Below are positions 1-12,500 of a DNA stretch of 64,000 nucleotides, piece by piece. Position numbers and translations under genes: made by a program. The notes under the pieces are model-generated. The model made no database searches. It was not told where the DNA came from and worked only from the letters and a program-made list of their open reading frames with translations. Positions within the stretch are counted from its first letter, which is position 1. The number at the start of each line of letters is the position of its first letter. Source of the DNA: Tillandsia leiboldiana (lineage: Eukaryota; Streptophyta; Magnoliopsida; Poales; Bromeliaceae); the NCBI GenBank assembly GCA_029204045.2, contig CM055076.1:18912269-18976268 (forward strand). Direction: 5' to 3'.

Positions 1-3000
1 TGTTTGCTGTTCGGCGGGCCACGTGGCGGCACCGGAGCGATTCGGGCGCACACAGTGTTGGGTCGGGCCCAACACTGTAGTTGCCCGAATCAACCGGGCG
101 CCCGAAAATGGGCCCAAAAAGCCCATTTTTGCTTTTTCTTGGTTTCTTTTTGGTGGAGCCTATAAATACCACCCCTCCTCTTCAGTTTTAAGGTTTTGCC
201 CGAGCTCTTTAGCCACTGCACCCTTGACCAAAGTTGTTGATCTCCTCGCTGTGCATCTCGTGGAGAAGGCCCGGAATTTTTGGAGGCCGCGGCGTCGACG
301 ACTTCGGCATCGTAGCGCAGAGCGACGATTTTCTGTTGGAGGCTCGTTTTCGTCGCACTTCAGTCTGAGAGGTCTACAGAGCTACCCCGACTGTAATTTT
401 GGACGATTTTCACCGCGTTGGATCCTCGAGAGGTAGGCCTATGTTTTTCGTATTGACCGCTTTCCTCGCATCCGAGCTTTTCTTGGGGTTCCTGGTACAT
501 TTTTAACCCCCATTGCTACAGGATTTCTCTCTTGATAGTAGCACCTTGCCGGATTTTATTCTCCGCGTCCGAACGTCGGATCGAGACGAGCCTATACACT
601 TTTTTCATCTACTCGTCGCGAGGATTATCACCGTATTTTTGTTGGATTTTTCCAAGACCTTCCCAGAGGTATACTGTTCCCCCTTTATCTGTGTATGAGT
701 TTACAGTTGTGTGGTTGTGAGTGTTTGCGCACCTGTACTATGGAATTTGTAACTCGGCCTACGGGGCTCGGAATTGGACGTGCAGGTACCCGTTTCAAAG
801 GTCTCGACGCGAAGATCGCAGTGGTATTTTTATCGGAATTTTCAGAGCACTTTCAGCAGGTGAAATAATTGCATCTTTGGGACTGATTTTCAGATCGTGT
901 GTACTTGGTTAATTTTTGGGATTAAAGTGTAATTGTGAACCTTGTGTTGTACCCAGGGGAGTTTGCGGGTATTGCTGGACCCGTTGGAGTTGGAGATTTG
1001 GGTTTCTGAGTATTTTCAGCTGTGGGACTTCTGTCAGTTCAGCTCTTCAGGTGGGTGGCCTCGTCTTTATGACCTATGGACTGTGCATTAATTCTATCAG
1101 TGTAGGGACTTGCATGTTGTAGATGTATTTTGTATAGCATGCTAGAATATAGGAATTGATGTTCCTGATGCTGTTAGATGATCATGTGTTTATTTCCTTC
1201 CCTACAAGCTGTTGATTATTGTTGTCTTGAAACTTGACCTAGCACCCCCGCCATATGTTGCATGTGTAACCAGACCAGTAGAAAACCCTCACTTGGGCTA
1301 GGGTTATTTACGTTTAGACATCCACACTGTTCTTCTATTCCTGGACATAGTGTCTTCCTCACCCGGTTAGTGGGCTGAGTGGTCGGGTTCTCTTAGTGTG
1401 GGATGCATGTTACACTCGTGCTTGGGAGCAGAGTGGAGTCTGGTAGTTGTAGCTAGTATTTTATCTATGGCGGGAGCCGTTGGGTGAACGGTGGTCCCGA
1501 GATGTCTTGTTTTAATTGCCGCCACTATGTTAGTGGCAGTTTTATACCAGTGTTAGTAGGACCTAGGACCCAGACTATTTTTAGACACACATAATTTCTG
1601 TAAACTAATGTTTTCCTTCCAAATTTCGAGGGGTCGCCAGAGCCTGTTCTTGTTTGATTTGGGTGAAGGCAATAGCCCTTCGGGGTTTGGAAAATAAAAC
1701 TTATTTAAACGGATTTTCTTAAAAGAACTAAAAATCTATTAATTTGGGTTTCTCAGATTAAAATAGTTTTCAGTAATAACTGTCATCTTTTTATTACAAC
1801 TTCCTCACCTGAGAGAGTTTGGGTGATCTGGGTTCTAGGGGTCGTTCCTTTGTCGGGACGAAAGCCACGGGGGCCGAGCCTGGAACCTGTTTTTGTTTGA
1901 TAGGGTTGTAGGTGTAGGTCTCCCGGAACTTTCGGGCCCTGGTTGGTGTCTTCTGGGTGTTGTACCGAGGTTGTCGTGTTCCCGAACTATAAGGGGATCG
2001 GGAACTTCGATAGGCGGAGCCTAGAGTCTGTTCTTGTTTGATAGGGTTCTTAGCACCGACCTATCGGGTTTCCGAACCCTTATAGTGTCGGTCCTTCCTG
2101 TGTTATCTGTGAGTTTAGTGTTCTGTTGTGGGAGCCGTCTGGTGGACGGTGGTCCCGGCTGTGTGGTTTTCCAACCTGTGAGTGAGCATTGGTGTTGTTA
2201 TTCGATCTTGTTGATCGTGGGTTGGACTATAGCCTGCATGAGCCATATTGAGCTCGACAGAGATGCGCGGATACTTTCCTCGGTGGGGTCGCGCCCCTCG
2301 AGTGCCACTCCGGAGTTGGGCCTGTTACTTGTTATCGCGACTTGTCGACGCAGTCCCTCTGGCTGGGCCAGTTTTGGCAGTCACGGACACCCTACGGTAG
2401 ACCCGTCCTGTTGAGGATGTGAGGCAGTAGGTGGGTGCAGGTTTGACTGGACCCTATGCGGCAGTCAGTGTAGATTGGGTGACTATACTTTGAGAGTTAG
2501 TAGATGCATCATGTTTCCATCTGTTCCACTTTTTGAGCATCTAGATAGAGGCATAGTAGCTGTAGAGTTACTTTTCCAGCCCTTTCATTTTAGTATTATA
2601 TTGTTACTTTATGCCTTTAGTAGACTTGGTGGGCAGACCGTCGGGCTTGTTGGCGGCACCCACTGAGAACTACTTGGGATGTAGTTCTCACACCCGTCGT
2701 GGTGTCTTTTTTCCCTGGGACTTCTACTTCTGTTCCTGCTGCTCCAGTTGCTGATCTGGCTGATCGAGGTAAGAGAGTCGCGAGATAGATCCCTACCAGT
2801 CGTCGTCCAGAGAGTAGACGTACCCCCTTACTTTTGAGAGTTCATGTTGAGAGACCTTTGTAGTGAGGTATAGAGTTGTACTTTTCTTTTGAGAGACTTA
2901 TCTTTTAGGGAGGACTTTGAGTTGTATTTTTATTTTCATTTTCAGCATTTTACTTTTAGCTCTGATATCTGTATAGTATAGTAGATCTTTTGCAGGTTTG

Positions 3001-3084
3001 TCGCTTCATCTATACGGGGCTTCCCGTATGGGCGGCGGATCTGTTGGCGAGCCCGGGTCGCAGTTTCGACGCTGGGGCGTGACA
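1..3084 (+). mobile_element. Family-B giant LTR, copy 1 (5' end outside window)
   Basis: The right end reads GGGGCGTGACA at 3074-3084. Its reverse complement, TGTCACGCCCC-like, opens the three minus-strand copies at 12225, 44843 and 55152, followed in all by the conserved 'gcgagcccgggtcgcag' block and the 'cgtatgggcggcggatctg' block. The sequence is therefore the 3' part of the same LTR in plus orientation; by comparison with the 3.65-4.37 kb copies, some hundreds of bases of U3 lie left of the window. No initiator-tRNA primer-binding site (TGGTATCAGAG) follows 3084; the flank is array sequence, so this is a solo LTR or a 3' LTR. A TATA box sits at 161-167. Short reading frames inside are not conserved coding sequence. 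The left TSD cannot be tested. Confidence 0.75.
161..170 (+). promoter_or_regulatory. TATA box of family-B LTR
   Basis: TATAAATACC follows a GC-rich block with inverted 'cccaacactg' motifs. Copy 4 has the equivalent box on the minus strand at 58122-58134 (GGGCTATAAATAGCCCC). This places the transcription start near base 195, so that most of the LTR (about 2.9 kb) would be R-U5 leader. Assignment is by motif and position only. Confidence 0.6.
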
Positions 3085-6000
3085 TTTAGAATCCAAAAAT
3101 CAACATAAAAGATAAGATTTCAGAAGACGATCAGATTTTTAAACCAAACAATCAACCGAACACTAAGCGAAGATTTTAGAGCCAAACAATCAACAACATA
3201 GAAGAAAAGAATAACATCCTAAAAAGAGCCTCTTTAAAAAACTGTACATTTTAGAACCAAACAATCAACATAGAAGATAAGATTCCAGAAGACGATCAGA
3301 TTTCAAAACCAAACAACGAACCAATCATAAGTTGGAGATTTTAGAACCAAACAATCAACATAGAAGAAAAGAATAAGATAACGGTAGCTCAACATAGAAG
3401 AGAAGACTTCCGAAGACAATCAGATTGTAAAACCAAACAATCAACCGATCATTAACCGAACATTTTAGAACCAAACAATCAACAACATAGAAGAAAAGAA
3501 TAAGATAATGCTAGCATTCAAATGGGCAGCCTAGGTAAGCAATCAACAGCCTAAAAAAAGCCTCTGTAAAAAGCTGTAGATTTTAGAACAAACAATTTTA
3601 GAACCAAACAATCAACAATTTTAGAACAACTTAAGAAATAGCCTCTTTAAAAAACTATACATTTTAGAACCAAACAATCGAAATAGAAGATAAGATTCCA
3701 GAAGACGATCAGATTTCAAAACCAAACAACGAACCAATCATAAGTTGGAGATTTTAGAACCAAACAATCAACATAGAAGAAAAGAATAAGATAACGGTAG
3801 CTCAACATAGAAGAGAAGACTTCCGAAGACAATCAGATTGTAAAACCAAACAATCAACCGATCATTAACCGAACATTTTAGAACCAAACAATCAACAACA
3901 TAGAAGAAAAGAATAAGATAATGCTAGCATTCAAATGGGCAGCCTAGGTAAGCAATCAACAGCCTAAAAAAAGCCTCTGTAAAAAGCTGTAGATTTTAGA
4001 ACAAACAATTTTATAACCAAACAATCAACAATTTTAGAACAACTTAAGAAATAGCCTCTTTAAAAAACTATACATTTTAGAACCAAACAATCGAAATAGA
4101 AGATAAGATTCCAGAAGACGATCAGATTTCAAAACCAAACAACGAACCAATCATAAGCTGGAGATTTTAGAACCAAACAATCAACATAAAAGAAAAGAAT
4201 AAGATAATAGTAGCATGCAATCAACGGCTTAAAAAGAACCTCCTTAAAAAACTCTAGATTTTAGAACCAAACAATCAACATAGAAGATAAGATTTCAGAA
4301 AACAATCAGATTTTAAAACCAAAGAATCAACCGATCATTAACCGAACATGCATATCTCCCCTTTTTAGAACGACAGCCTAGGTAAGCAATCGCCAGCCTA
4401 AAAAGAGCCTCAGTAAAAAGCTGTAGATTTTAGAACAAAATAATTTTAGAACCAAGCAATTTTAGAACCAAACAATAAACATAGAAGATAAACTCTAGAT
4501 TTTAGAACCAACAAAATTTAGGACCAAACAATAAACATAGAAGATAAGATTTTAGAAGCCGATGAGATTTTAGAGGGCAAAAATATTTTAGAACCAAAGA
4601 TTTCAAAGTTCAGGGAAAAAAGAGCCTATGTAAAAAACTGTAGATTTTAGAACAAACAATTTTAGAACCAAGCAATCAATAACCGAGCATGCATATTTCC
4701 CCTTTTTAGAACCAAACAATCAACAACATAGAAGAAAAGAATTAGATAATGCTAGCATTCAAATGGACAGCCTAGGTAAGCAATCGGCAGCTTAAAAAGA
4801 GCCTCTGTAGATTTTAGAACAAAACAATTTTAGAACCAAGCAATTTTAGAACCAAACAATAAACACAGAAGATAAACTATAGATTAATTTAAAAACCAAA
4901 CAATAAACATAGAAGATAAGATTTTAGAAGCCGATGAGATTTTAGAGGGCAAAAATATTTTAGAACCAAAGATTTCAAAGTTCAGGGCAAAAAAGAGCCT
5001 ACGTAAAAAACTGTAGATTTTAGAACAAACAATTTTAGAACCAAGCAATCAATAACCGAGCATGCATATTTCCCCCTTTTAGAACCAACAAAATTTAGGA
5101 CCAAGCAATTTAAGAACCAAACAATAAACATAGAACGCAAAAATATTTTAGAACCAACGATTTCAAAGTTCAGGGAAAAAAGAGCTTATGTAAAAAACTG
5201 TAGATTTTAGAACAAACAATTTTAGAACCAAGCAATCAATAACCAAGCATGCATATTTCCCCTTTTTAGAATCAAACAATCAACAACATAGAAGAAAAGA
5301 ATCAGAAAATGCTAGCATTAAAATGGACAGCCTAGGTAAGCAATCGGTAGCTTAAAAAGAGGCTCTGTAGATTTTAGAACAAAACAATTTTAGAACCAAG
5401 CAATTTTAGAACCAAACAATAAACACAAAAGATAAACTGTAGATTAATTTAAAAACCAAACAATAAACATAGAAGATAAGATTTTAGAAGCCGATGAGAT
5501 TTTAGAGGGCAAAAATATTTTAGAACCAAAGATTTCAAAGTTCAGGGCAAAAAAGAGCCTATGTAAAAAACTGTAGATTTTAGAACAAACAATTTTAGAA
5601 CCAAGCAATCAATAACCGAGCATGCATATTTCCCCTTTTTAGAACCACAAAAATTTAGGACCAAGCAATTTAAGAACCAAACAATAAACATAGAAGGCAA
5701 AAATATTTTAGAACCAAAGATTTCAAAGTTCAGGAAAAAAAGAGCCTATGTAAAAAACTGTAGATTTTAGAACAAACAATTTTAGAACCAAGCAATCAAT
5801 AACCGAGCATGCATATTTTCCCTTTTTAAAACCAAACAATCAACAACATAGAAGAAAAGAATCAGATAATGCTAGCATTCAAATGGACAGCCTAGGTAAG
5901 CAATCGGCAGCTTAAAAAGAGCTTTTGTAGATTTTAGAACAAAACAATTTTAGAACCAAGCAATTTTAGAACCAAACAATAAACACAGAAGATAAACTGT

Positions 6001-7080
6001 AGATTAATTTAAGAACCAAACAATAAACATAGAAGATAAGATTTTGGAAGCCGATGAGATTTTAGAGGACAAAAATATTTTAGAACCAAATATTTCAAAG
6101 TTCAGGGCAAAAAAGAGCCAATGTAAAAAACTGTAGATTTTAGAACAAATAATTTTAGAACCAAGGAATCAATAACCGAGCATGCATATTTCCCCTTTTT
6201 AGAACCAAAAAAATTTAGGACCAAGCAATTTAAGAACCAAACAATAAACATAGAAGGCAAAAATATTTTAGAACCAAATATTTTAAAGTTCAGGAAAAAA
6301 ACAGGCTATTGAAAAAACTGTAGATTTTAGAACAAACAATTTTAGAACCAAGCAATCAATAACCGAGCATGCATTATTCCCTTTTTGAGAACCAAACAAT
6401 TAACAACATAGAAGAAAAGAATCAGATAATGCTAGCATTCAAATGGACAGCCTAGGTAAGCAATCGGCAGCTTAAAAAGAGCCACTGTAGAGTTTAGAAC
6501 AAAACAATTTTAGAACCAAGCAATTTTAGAACCAAACAATAAACATAGAAGATAAACTGTAGATTAATTTAAGAACCAAACAATAAACATAGAAGATAAG
6601 ATTTTAGAAGCCGACGAGATTTTAGAGGGCAAAAATATTTTAGAACCAAAGATTTCAAAGTTCAGGGCAAAAAAGAGCCTATGTAAAAAGCTGTAGATTT
6701 TAGAACAAACAATTTTAGAACCAAGCAATCAATAACCGAGCATGCATATTTCCCTTTTTTAGAACCAAACAATCAACAACATAGAAGAAAAGGATCAGAT
6801 AATGGTAGCATTCAAATGGAAAGCCTAGGTAAGCAATCGGCCGCCTAAAAAGAGCCTATGTAGATTTTAGAACAAAACAATTTTAGAACCAAGCAATTTT
6901 AGAACCAAACAATAAACACAGAAGATAAACTGTAGATTTTAGAACCAAACAATTTTAGAACTAAGCAATTTTAGAACCAAACAATAAACATAGAAGATAA
7001 AATTTTAGAAGTTGATGAGATTTTAGAGGGCAAAAATATTTTTGAACGAAAGATTTGTAAGTTCAGGGGAAAAAAGAAGA
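3085..7080. repeat. A-rich complex tandem array, about 4 kb
   Basis: The whole stretch is built from variants of 'ttttagaaccaaacaatc' and 'aacatagaagataagatt' modules. Two periodicities are visible. In 3244-4190 a 413-bp unit recurs (the motif 'gattccagaagacgatcag' at 3281, 3694 and 4107) with adjacent copies almost identical. In 4688-6927 a higher-order unit of 560 bp recurs (the catgcat motif at 4688, 5248, 5808, 6368 and, in second register, 5061, 5621, 6181, 6741). No open frame of any length occurs. The array is interrupted on its left by the family-B LTR, so its true start is outside the window. Confidence 0.9.
4688..6927. repeat. 560-bp higher-order repeat, four units
   Basis: Spacing of the 'gagcatgcatatttccc' motif is 373, 187, 373, 187, 373, 187, 373 bp, giving a 560-bp unit made of a 373-bp and a 187-bp block. 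The 187-bp block resembles the 3' half of the 373-bp block, as expected if the unit arose from three monomers of about 187 bp with one catgcat site lost. The 'gctagcattcaaatgg' marker recurs at about 4751, 5312, 5871 and 6432, then at 6805 in a shortened last unit. Confidence 0.85.
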
Positions 7081-7179
7081 AATTCAACACAGCATCACGA
7101 AAAAAAACGATAAAGCCCAAAAGAAAAGGGGGGGTAAAAAAAGCAGTACAGTTTGGTAAAGCACAGACAATAAAGTGTA

Positions 7180-7440
7180 GATCTCAAAGCGTAAACTTAC
7201 GCAGTCAGAATTCCTGGATCAGCACTCCGCACCAGTAAAAAAACAAAGAAGGAGACAATAGCGGGGAGCCGACCGGGGAAATCAGGAACCGCTATAAGCT
7301 AGCAGATCGGGACGATCTCCTCCACAACAGCGACAGAAAGAGAAGCGAGAACAAAGCACGAATAGCGCAGCAGTAAGAAAGAGTGGAACCAAGCATAGAA
7401 TACGGTATTTATAACAAACCGGAGATCGCCTCGGATCATA
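7180..7440 (-). promoter_or_regulatory. Promoter plus 5' leader exon-like segment on minus strand
   Basis: On the minus strand a TATAAATA box lies at 7413-7406. It is followed by about 180 bases of C/T-rich leader-like sequence and then a strong splice-donor match, TGC/GTAAGT, at 7203-7195. Beyond the donor the minus strand reads into the T-rich complement of the tandem array, which resembles plant intron base composition. This could be the 5' end of a host gene captured by a Helitron, or the promoter of a gene whose leader intron became the array. No coding exon is visible within the window. Confidence 0.4.
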
Positions 7441-8133
7441 TAGAGGAGCAGGTTCCGACGCACTCCCCCAGCCATCTACACCGCAGTCCGCATCTCACGG
7501 TGCCACGACGAGTTGCTGGAGGGCACGTGGCAGCACAACAGAGCAGATCCACCAACCACGCCACCAAAAGTCGCCGGGCCAAACCAAAGGACGAAGGCGG
7601 CATACAACTGCTCCAGCAGAGCACAGCGGAGACAACGACAGCGCCATCCCGCAATCGTCCTGGAAAAGACGGAAGGAACAACGAACCGGCACGACGACGA
7701 TCGGCAAAGAGAGAGAGAGAGTAGGAGAAACCAAGGAGGAAACGGGAAACCCCAAAGAACCCAGTGAACCGGCACGGCAGCGATCGCGAGAGGAAGAGAA
7801 AAGGGAAAACCAACGGACAGACGGAAAGGCCAAACAACACAACGCATTCAATGCGTCACAAGGTGATGTTGGACTTCAACGGATCAAGAGGACCGAAATA
7901 GTAACAACACATTCAAATGGACCGGCCCGCATACATATATATATCAGGCCCAGTCGTACCCGCCAAACACGGAGAGGCCTCTCTCGGGTTGCCAATTCAT
8001 AACTTCTTATGAATTTGGGTGATTTGGAATGGATTTGTTATTTCGTGATGTCTCCGATTTATGGCTGAATTCTTATCTTATTAGTTTTTTATTATTTTTA
8101 TTCGATTTGATTGATTCAATAATATCTACCCAC

Positions 8134-8158
8134 CGCAAAGCGCGGGTACCTTCACTAG
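8134..8158 (+). mobile_element. Helitron-like 3' terminus
   Basis: The sequence ACCC-ac-CGC-aaa-GCG-c-GGGT forms an imperfect hairpin. Seven bases downstream comes CTAG at 8155-8158, followed by T. Plant Helitrons end in a short GC-rich hairpin 6-12 bases before CTRR and insert between A and T, so both criteria are met. The 5' terminus (TC..., after A) was not found; it may lie left of the window beyond the array. No Rep/helicase coding is present, so the element would be non-autonomous. Confidence 0.6.
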
Positions 8159-8313
8159 TTCTAATTAATTCTTGAATAATCCAGAAATAACTATTTCACC
8201 ATTTTAGTCGAATAGGACTATTGTCATGCTATAACTAGCTTATTAAATATAATTAAAGTAATATAAAAATATAACTATATTATATATATTATTTTATAAT
8301 ATATTAAAATATC

Positions 8314-8351
<38 letters not shown>

Positions 8352-8616
8352 CAATAATTATTATATTATATGATATTATATTATCTATGTTACTTTTATA
8401 AATTTATATTATATGTTATTCTAAAATATATCATATAACATAAAATGAAATATTATGTAAGCTAATAAATATATTAAATATATAATGTTCTAAAATTAAT
8501 TGTCTTTAATTATTTATATTTATTATTTGTGAAGTATTTTTATATATTATTATTGAAGTATATTATATAATAATATTGAAGTATTTTATATAATAATATT
8601 ATATATAATATTTAAT

Positions 8617-8657
<41 letters not shown>

Positions 8658-8919
8658 TAAGGCTAATTTTGATATTTTTTTTAAAATTTAATTTACCAAT
8701 TGTACTATTTTTTATTATTTTAAATAAAATTATTAAATAAAATTTTAATTATCGTAAAAATTAAAAAAATATTAAAACAAAAATAAAATTTATTTTATTT
8801 TTCTGTATTCTATAATAATAAATTATTGTAAGATTAAAATAAATGTTTTTATTTTTTAAAATATTATTTCGTTACCAATAAAAAAATATTATTTGTGAAT
8901 TAACGGCGAATCCGAATTT
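8159..8919. other. AT-rich intergenic DNA with microsatellites
   Basis: The stretch is more than 80% A+T. It includes an (ATT)n run at about 8314-8350 and an (AT)n run at about 8629-8655, and an A run of about 25 at 8973-8997 just beyond it. No open frame or TE terminus was recognised. It is the upstream flank of the zinc-finger gene, but no TATA box can be singled out in such AT-rich sequence. Confidence 0.7.
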
Positions 8920-9480
8920 TTGGAAAAAAAATTCGGCCCTGCCTCAAAGAAAAACACTTTCCCCCTACCAAGTAAAAAAAAAAAAAAAAAAAAAAAAATC
9001 ATCACATGCTCACCCCAGCCCACCTTTTCTTCTCTGTTCTCACGCCCTCTCACGCCCTCCTCCTCCCACCCAGCTGGGCTGCGTGAACTCGCTAAGTCGC
9101 CATCGGATCGGAACCCTCCCAGACCGCTCGCCGCTCGCCATCGGAACCCCTGCGCCGCTCGTCATCGGAACCCCTCCTGGGCCGCTCGCCGCTCGCCATC
9201 GGAACCCTCCGGGCTGCGTGCCGCTCATCATCTTCCTCGCCACCACCAGTTTGTGAGTTGTGATTTTATAAATTTATGTATTAATTCATAGTTTTGATGA
9301 CAATTAATCTAATTTTTCTCTTTTAGCTACCAAGTAGTTTCTTTCTAATTTTGCTACTATTGACCAATTTTTTTTTTTTGTTCTTTGTAAGGAGTCTCTT
9401 AGATTTGTCTCTTAGATTTGTGTTATTATTATTATTTTTTTCTTTTTTCTGAATTAATATTTTTTTTATTTCTAAAGTAG
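8920..9480 (+). other. 5' leader exon and leader intron of the zinc-finger gene
   Basis: A C/T-rich leader (about 8920-9252) ends at a donor GTGAGT (9253). The intron ends at AAAGTAG (9480). The leader has a four-fold imperfect repeat of 'ccgctcgccatcggaaccc' between about 9100 and 9215. Start of transcription is not resolved; the long A run at 8973-8997 suggests it lies downstream of that run. Confidence 0.5.
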
Positions 9481-9562
9481 GTTGATCGCTACTTCCGCTA
9501 CCTCTCCTACCAATTTCCCTCCTCCAAAACGATATAACCCTTGTTTTCCTCCAGCGGAGAAG

Positions 9563-12500
9563 ATGATAAAGAGGCGTTTCTACAAGCAAGACCATGGGGA
9601 TAAGGGCGGCTCCTCGTCTGACTCCTCTTCCTCCTCCGATCCTGACTCCGACTCCGACTCCGCTCGGCATACTACCAAAGAAGAGGAAGAGGGGGAGGAG
9701 GACGAACTAAAAGAAGAAGAACAAGAAGCCGAGGAAGATGAAGGAGAACAAGAACCAGATGGTGATCAAAAGCCTTTGTCTCCTTCTGGTTCGTCTTTTC
9801 CCATCACTCTCGGACTGTTAGAATCTAATTTAGGTTTTGAATGGCGTTTTCCATCACTCTACATTTTTACCTTCCTCGGGATACATTTTTCAGCCATAGT
9901 ATACTCGACACATTTTTCATCCATAGTACACTCTTTTGTGAACTCACAAACTTCATTCTTTATGGTTTGTGGAGCAATCTGATCGAGGTTTCACGAAACT
10001 TACCCAACGTGAAGCGTATTTCGAGTTATAAGAGTTGCATTTTCCTTTTCCTTTCAGAGACACTGTGAGGCAGAATGCATCGACCTGCTTCAGTCGCTGT
10101 GCTTATAAAGTTTTTCTTTAGCTTTAGTCAATTGTTTAGCGGTGCTGTTATTACTTTCAGAGTTTGCTAGCTGTAGGTAGCTTTTGATACTTTTCTACTT
10201 CTTCTACACTTGTTGTAATGGAATCTACAATCCGTTTCATTGAAATGTAACTGTCTGTTAGTTTACCTTATTTGAATGGTTATGTATTTTGCACTTGTAG
10301 CATAATGCTTAATCTTTACATGCGAGATTTCTCTTGTTATCTTCTCCTCCTGTAATGATCATTTTTTCCATTTGGGTGTTTTACTCTTTCGGCAGGTTCA
10401 GGATATGAGAGTGAGGACAGCTCGGAAAATGTTCTTGATGGGAATTGTTCTGGTATGATTTGCCCTCGATTATGCTCTTCGTATGGTGCACTTGGCAGCA
10501 TATATGTCCTTTCATTACTGAGATAAGCGCATCCTATGATGATAATAGGAAATCTCTTTATTCTCTTCCTAGGAATGATGTGCATTTTTGAAGCCCTTTT
10601 GTTTAGGTCATATAGCTACAAAGTATGCTTTTTCTCCTTTATTGCGAACTAGATGGTTTTTTGATGCAAACCGAGAGATTGCCAAGTCTGAATTTTCAAC
10701 TCTGTTTTCGTTTAAAGGTATTTCTTGAAATAAATTAGGTTCAATTTATTAATTCCGTCGAACTTTAATAAAATTAAAACAAGGAAGCAATAAAATTTCA
10801 ACAAGACGAAAAATTAAAAATCGAGTTGAAGAAACACTAGGATGGTGATAAACCTTCAATATATGAGATAAAAACAACTCACTGAAAATACATATAATAG
10901 TCCAAAAGGTAATTTCGGTTTTATCGGACTTAAAAGCGTTTAGATGTAGTTGTTTTGTAAAAAATGGTTGGTAATGGTGGAAGGCTAGATTGAAAGGGAT
11001 AATGGGAGATCAAGAGATGAAAGAGAAGATAAGATATAAGAAGTGCACCAATCACATGATTGCGAAGGATCTACGATCGACGAGGGCGGCAATACACCAC
11101 GAGTATAACTTCGGCAACGGGAAAGAAGAAGAGGCAGGGATCCGAAAGAAGAGGAGGTAGGGATCTGGAAGAAGAGAAGGTGTAGGAGCAGAAGCCGATT
11201 TTGCCACAAGGAAGAAGCGACAACGATCAAGTTGAGGAAGAAGATGATCTCGGCGTGAGAAAGAAGCGTCGATGATCACACTGGGAAGAAGAACACCACA
11301 AAAAGGATATAGGATAAGAATAAAAATTTTTATTTATCAAATCTATCCTCAAAGCATCAAGAGCCAAATATTTATAGTGTTAAGAGCCTATCCTATGATA
11401 TATTATTGCCTTTTCATCTTCTTCACCACACGGTCATCCAAGAGTCATGCATAGAAGACGAAACAAATTTTGAAAAATTGAAAGGCTTTTTTGGGATTGT
11501 TTCTAGGTTTATTGGAGAGAAGGGTTTGGGTTAGCCCAATCAACAAAAACTAATCGATTTAAGCCCGAATCAAACATGAACTTACAGAATAAAAGAAAAT
11601 TGTATTTAAAAATAAAATATAGGTTTATTTGTTGCATTAGTTTTCCCCAGGTTGGAGAAATCTCGACCTTGTTGAGATGGCATCCTGATAACTCTGGTAT
11701 AAGTCCTCTCGAAGTTGGCGCAACTCCGTCTCAGAAATCCAACTACTATCAAACAATGGCCATCCACGCCAACGTACAAAGTATCAGCGATGGGTACCAC
11801 GACGTGTCGCAGACTCGCGCACATTTAGAATATCCTCCACTCCATCTGATGGTGTTTCAGTGTCGGTGTGAGATGTCAAGCCATCAATATCGATAGTATA
11901 GGGGACCTCTCCATGGTACTTGTACAGCTCGCTCATTGAAGATTGGGGATGTCGGTAATTTTGGGGGCAGATCAACTAGATATACGTTTGCCCCCAACTT
12001 TTTCAGAATTTTGAATGATTCGTACTTTTTCTTGTTCAATTTGCTATAGCCTCCAGCTGGGAATCTTTCTTTACTAAAATAGATTAAGACATTATCCCCT
12101 TCATTAAAAGTAGTCATACCTCGTCGATGTTTATCCGCCGACTCCTTGTACTTGATAGTGGAATCCCGCAAACTCTGATGAACCTGTTGTTGCACCTCTT
12201 TAATATGTTTTAGATAATATTTGGTGTTACGCCTCGGGGTCGAAACTGCAACCCGGGCTCGCCAACAGATCCGCCGCCCATACGGGAAGCCCCGCATAGA
12301 CGAAGCGTCCAACCTGCAAAAGATAGTACTACAGCTAAACAAATATCAGAGCGGGAAATAAACTGCTGTAATATAAAAATCCAAACCACTGTACAACTGG
12401 AATAAAGGTACAATATCCATCTCCCAATATAAATAATACAAAGTCTGATCCACAGGAATAGTACAAATAAAATCCACCTATACAACATCTATGAATCCAA

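Noticed and set aside
3085..7080. CRISPR-like array
   Set aside because: Repeats are hundreds of bases long, with no constant spacers, in a plant nuclear context.
7383..7851. Overlapping frames on both strands near the Helitron end
   Set aside because: They are low-complexity Ser/Arg/Pro-rich, mutually overlapping, and lie in a promoter-like segment.
9841..10068. Extra exon or gene in intron 2 of the zinc-finger gene
   Set aside because: The open frame has no splice signals in phase and low-complexity hydrophobic content.
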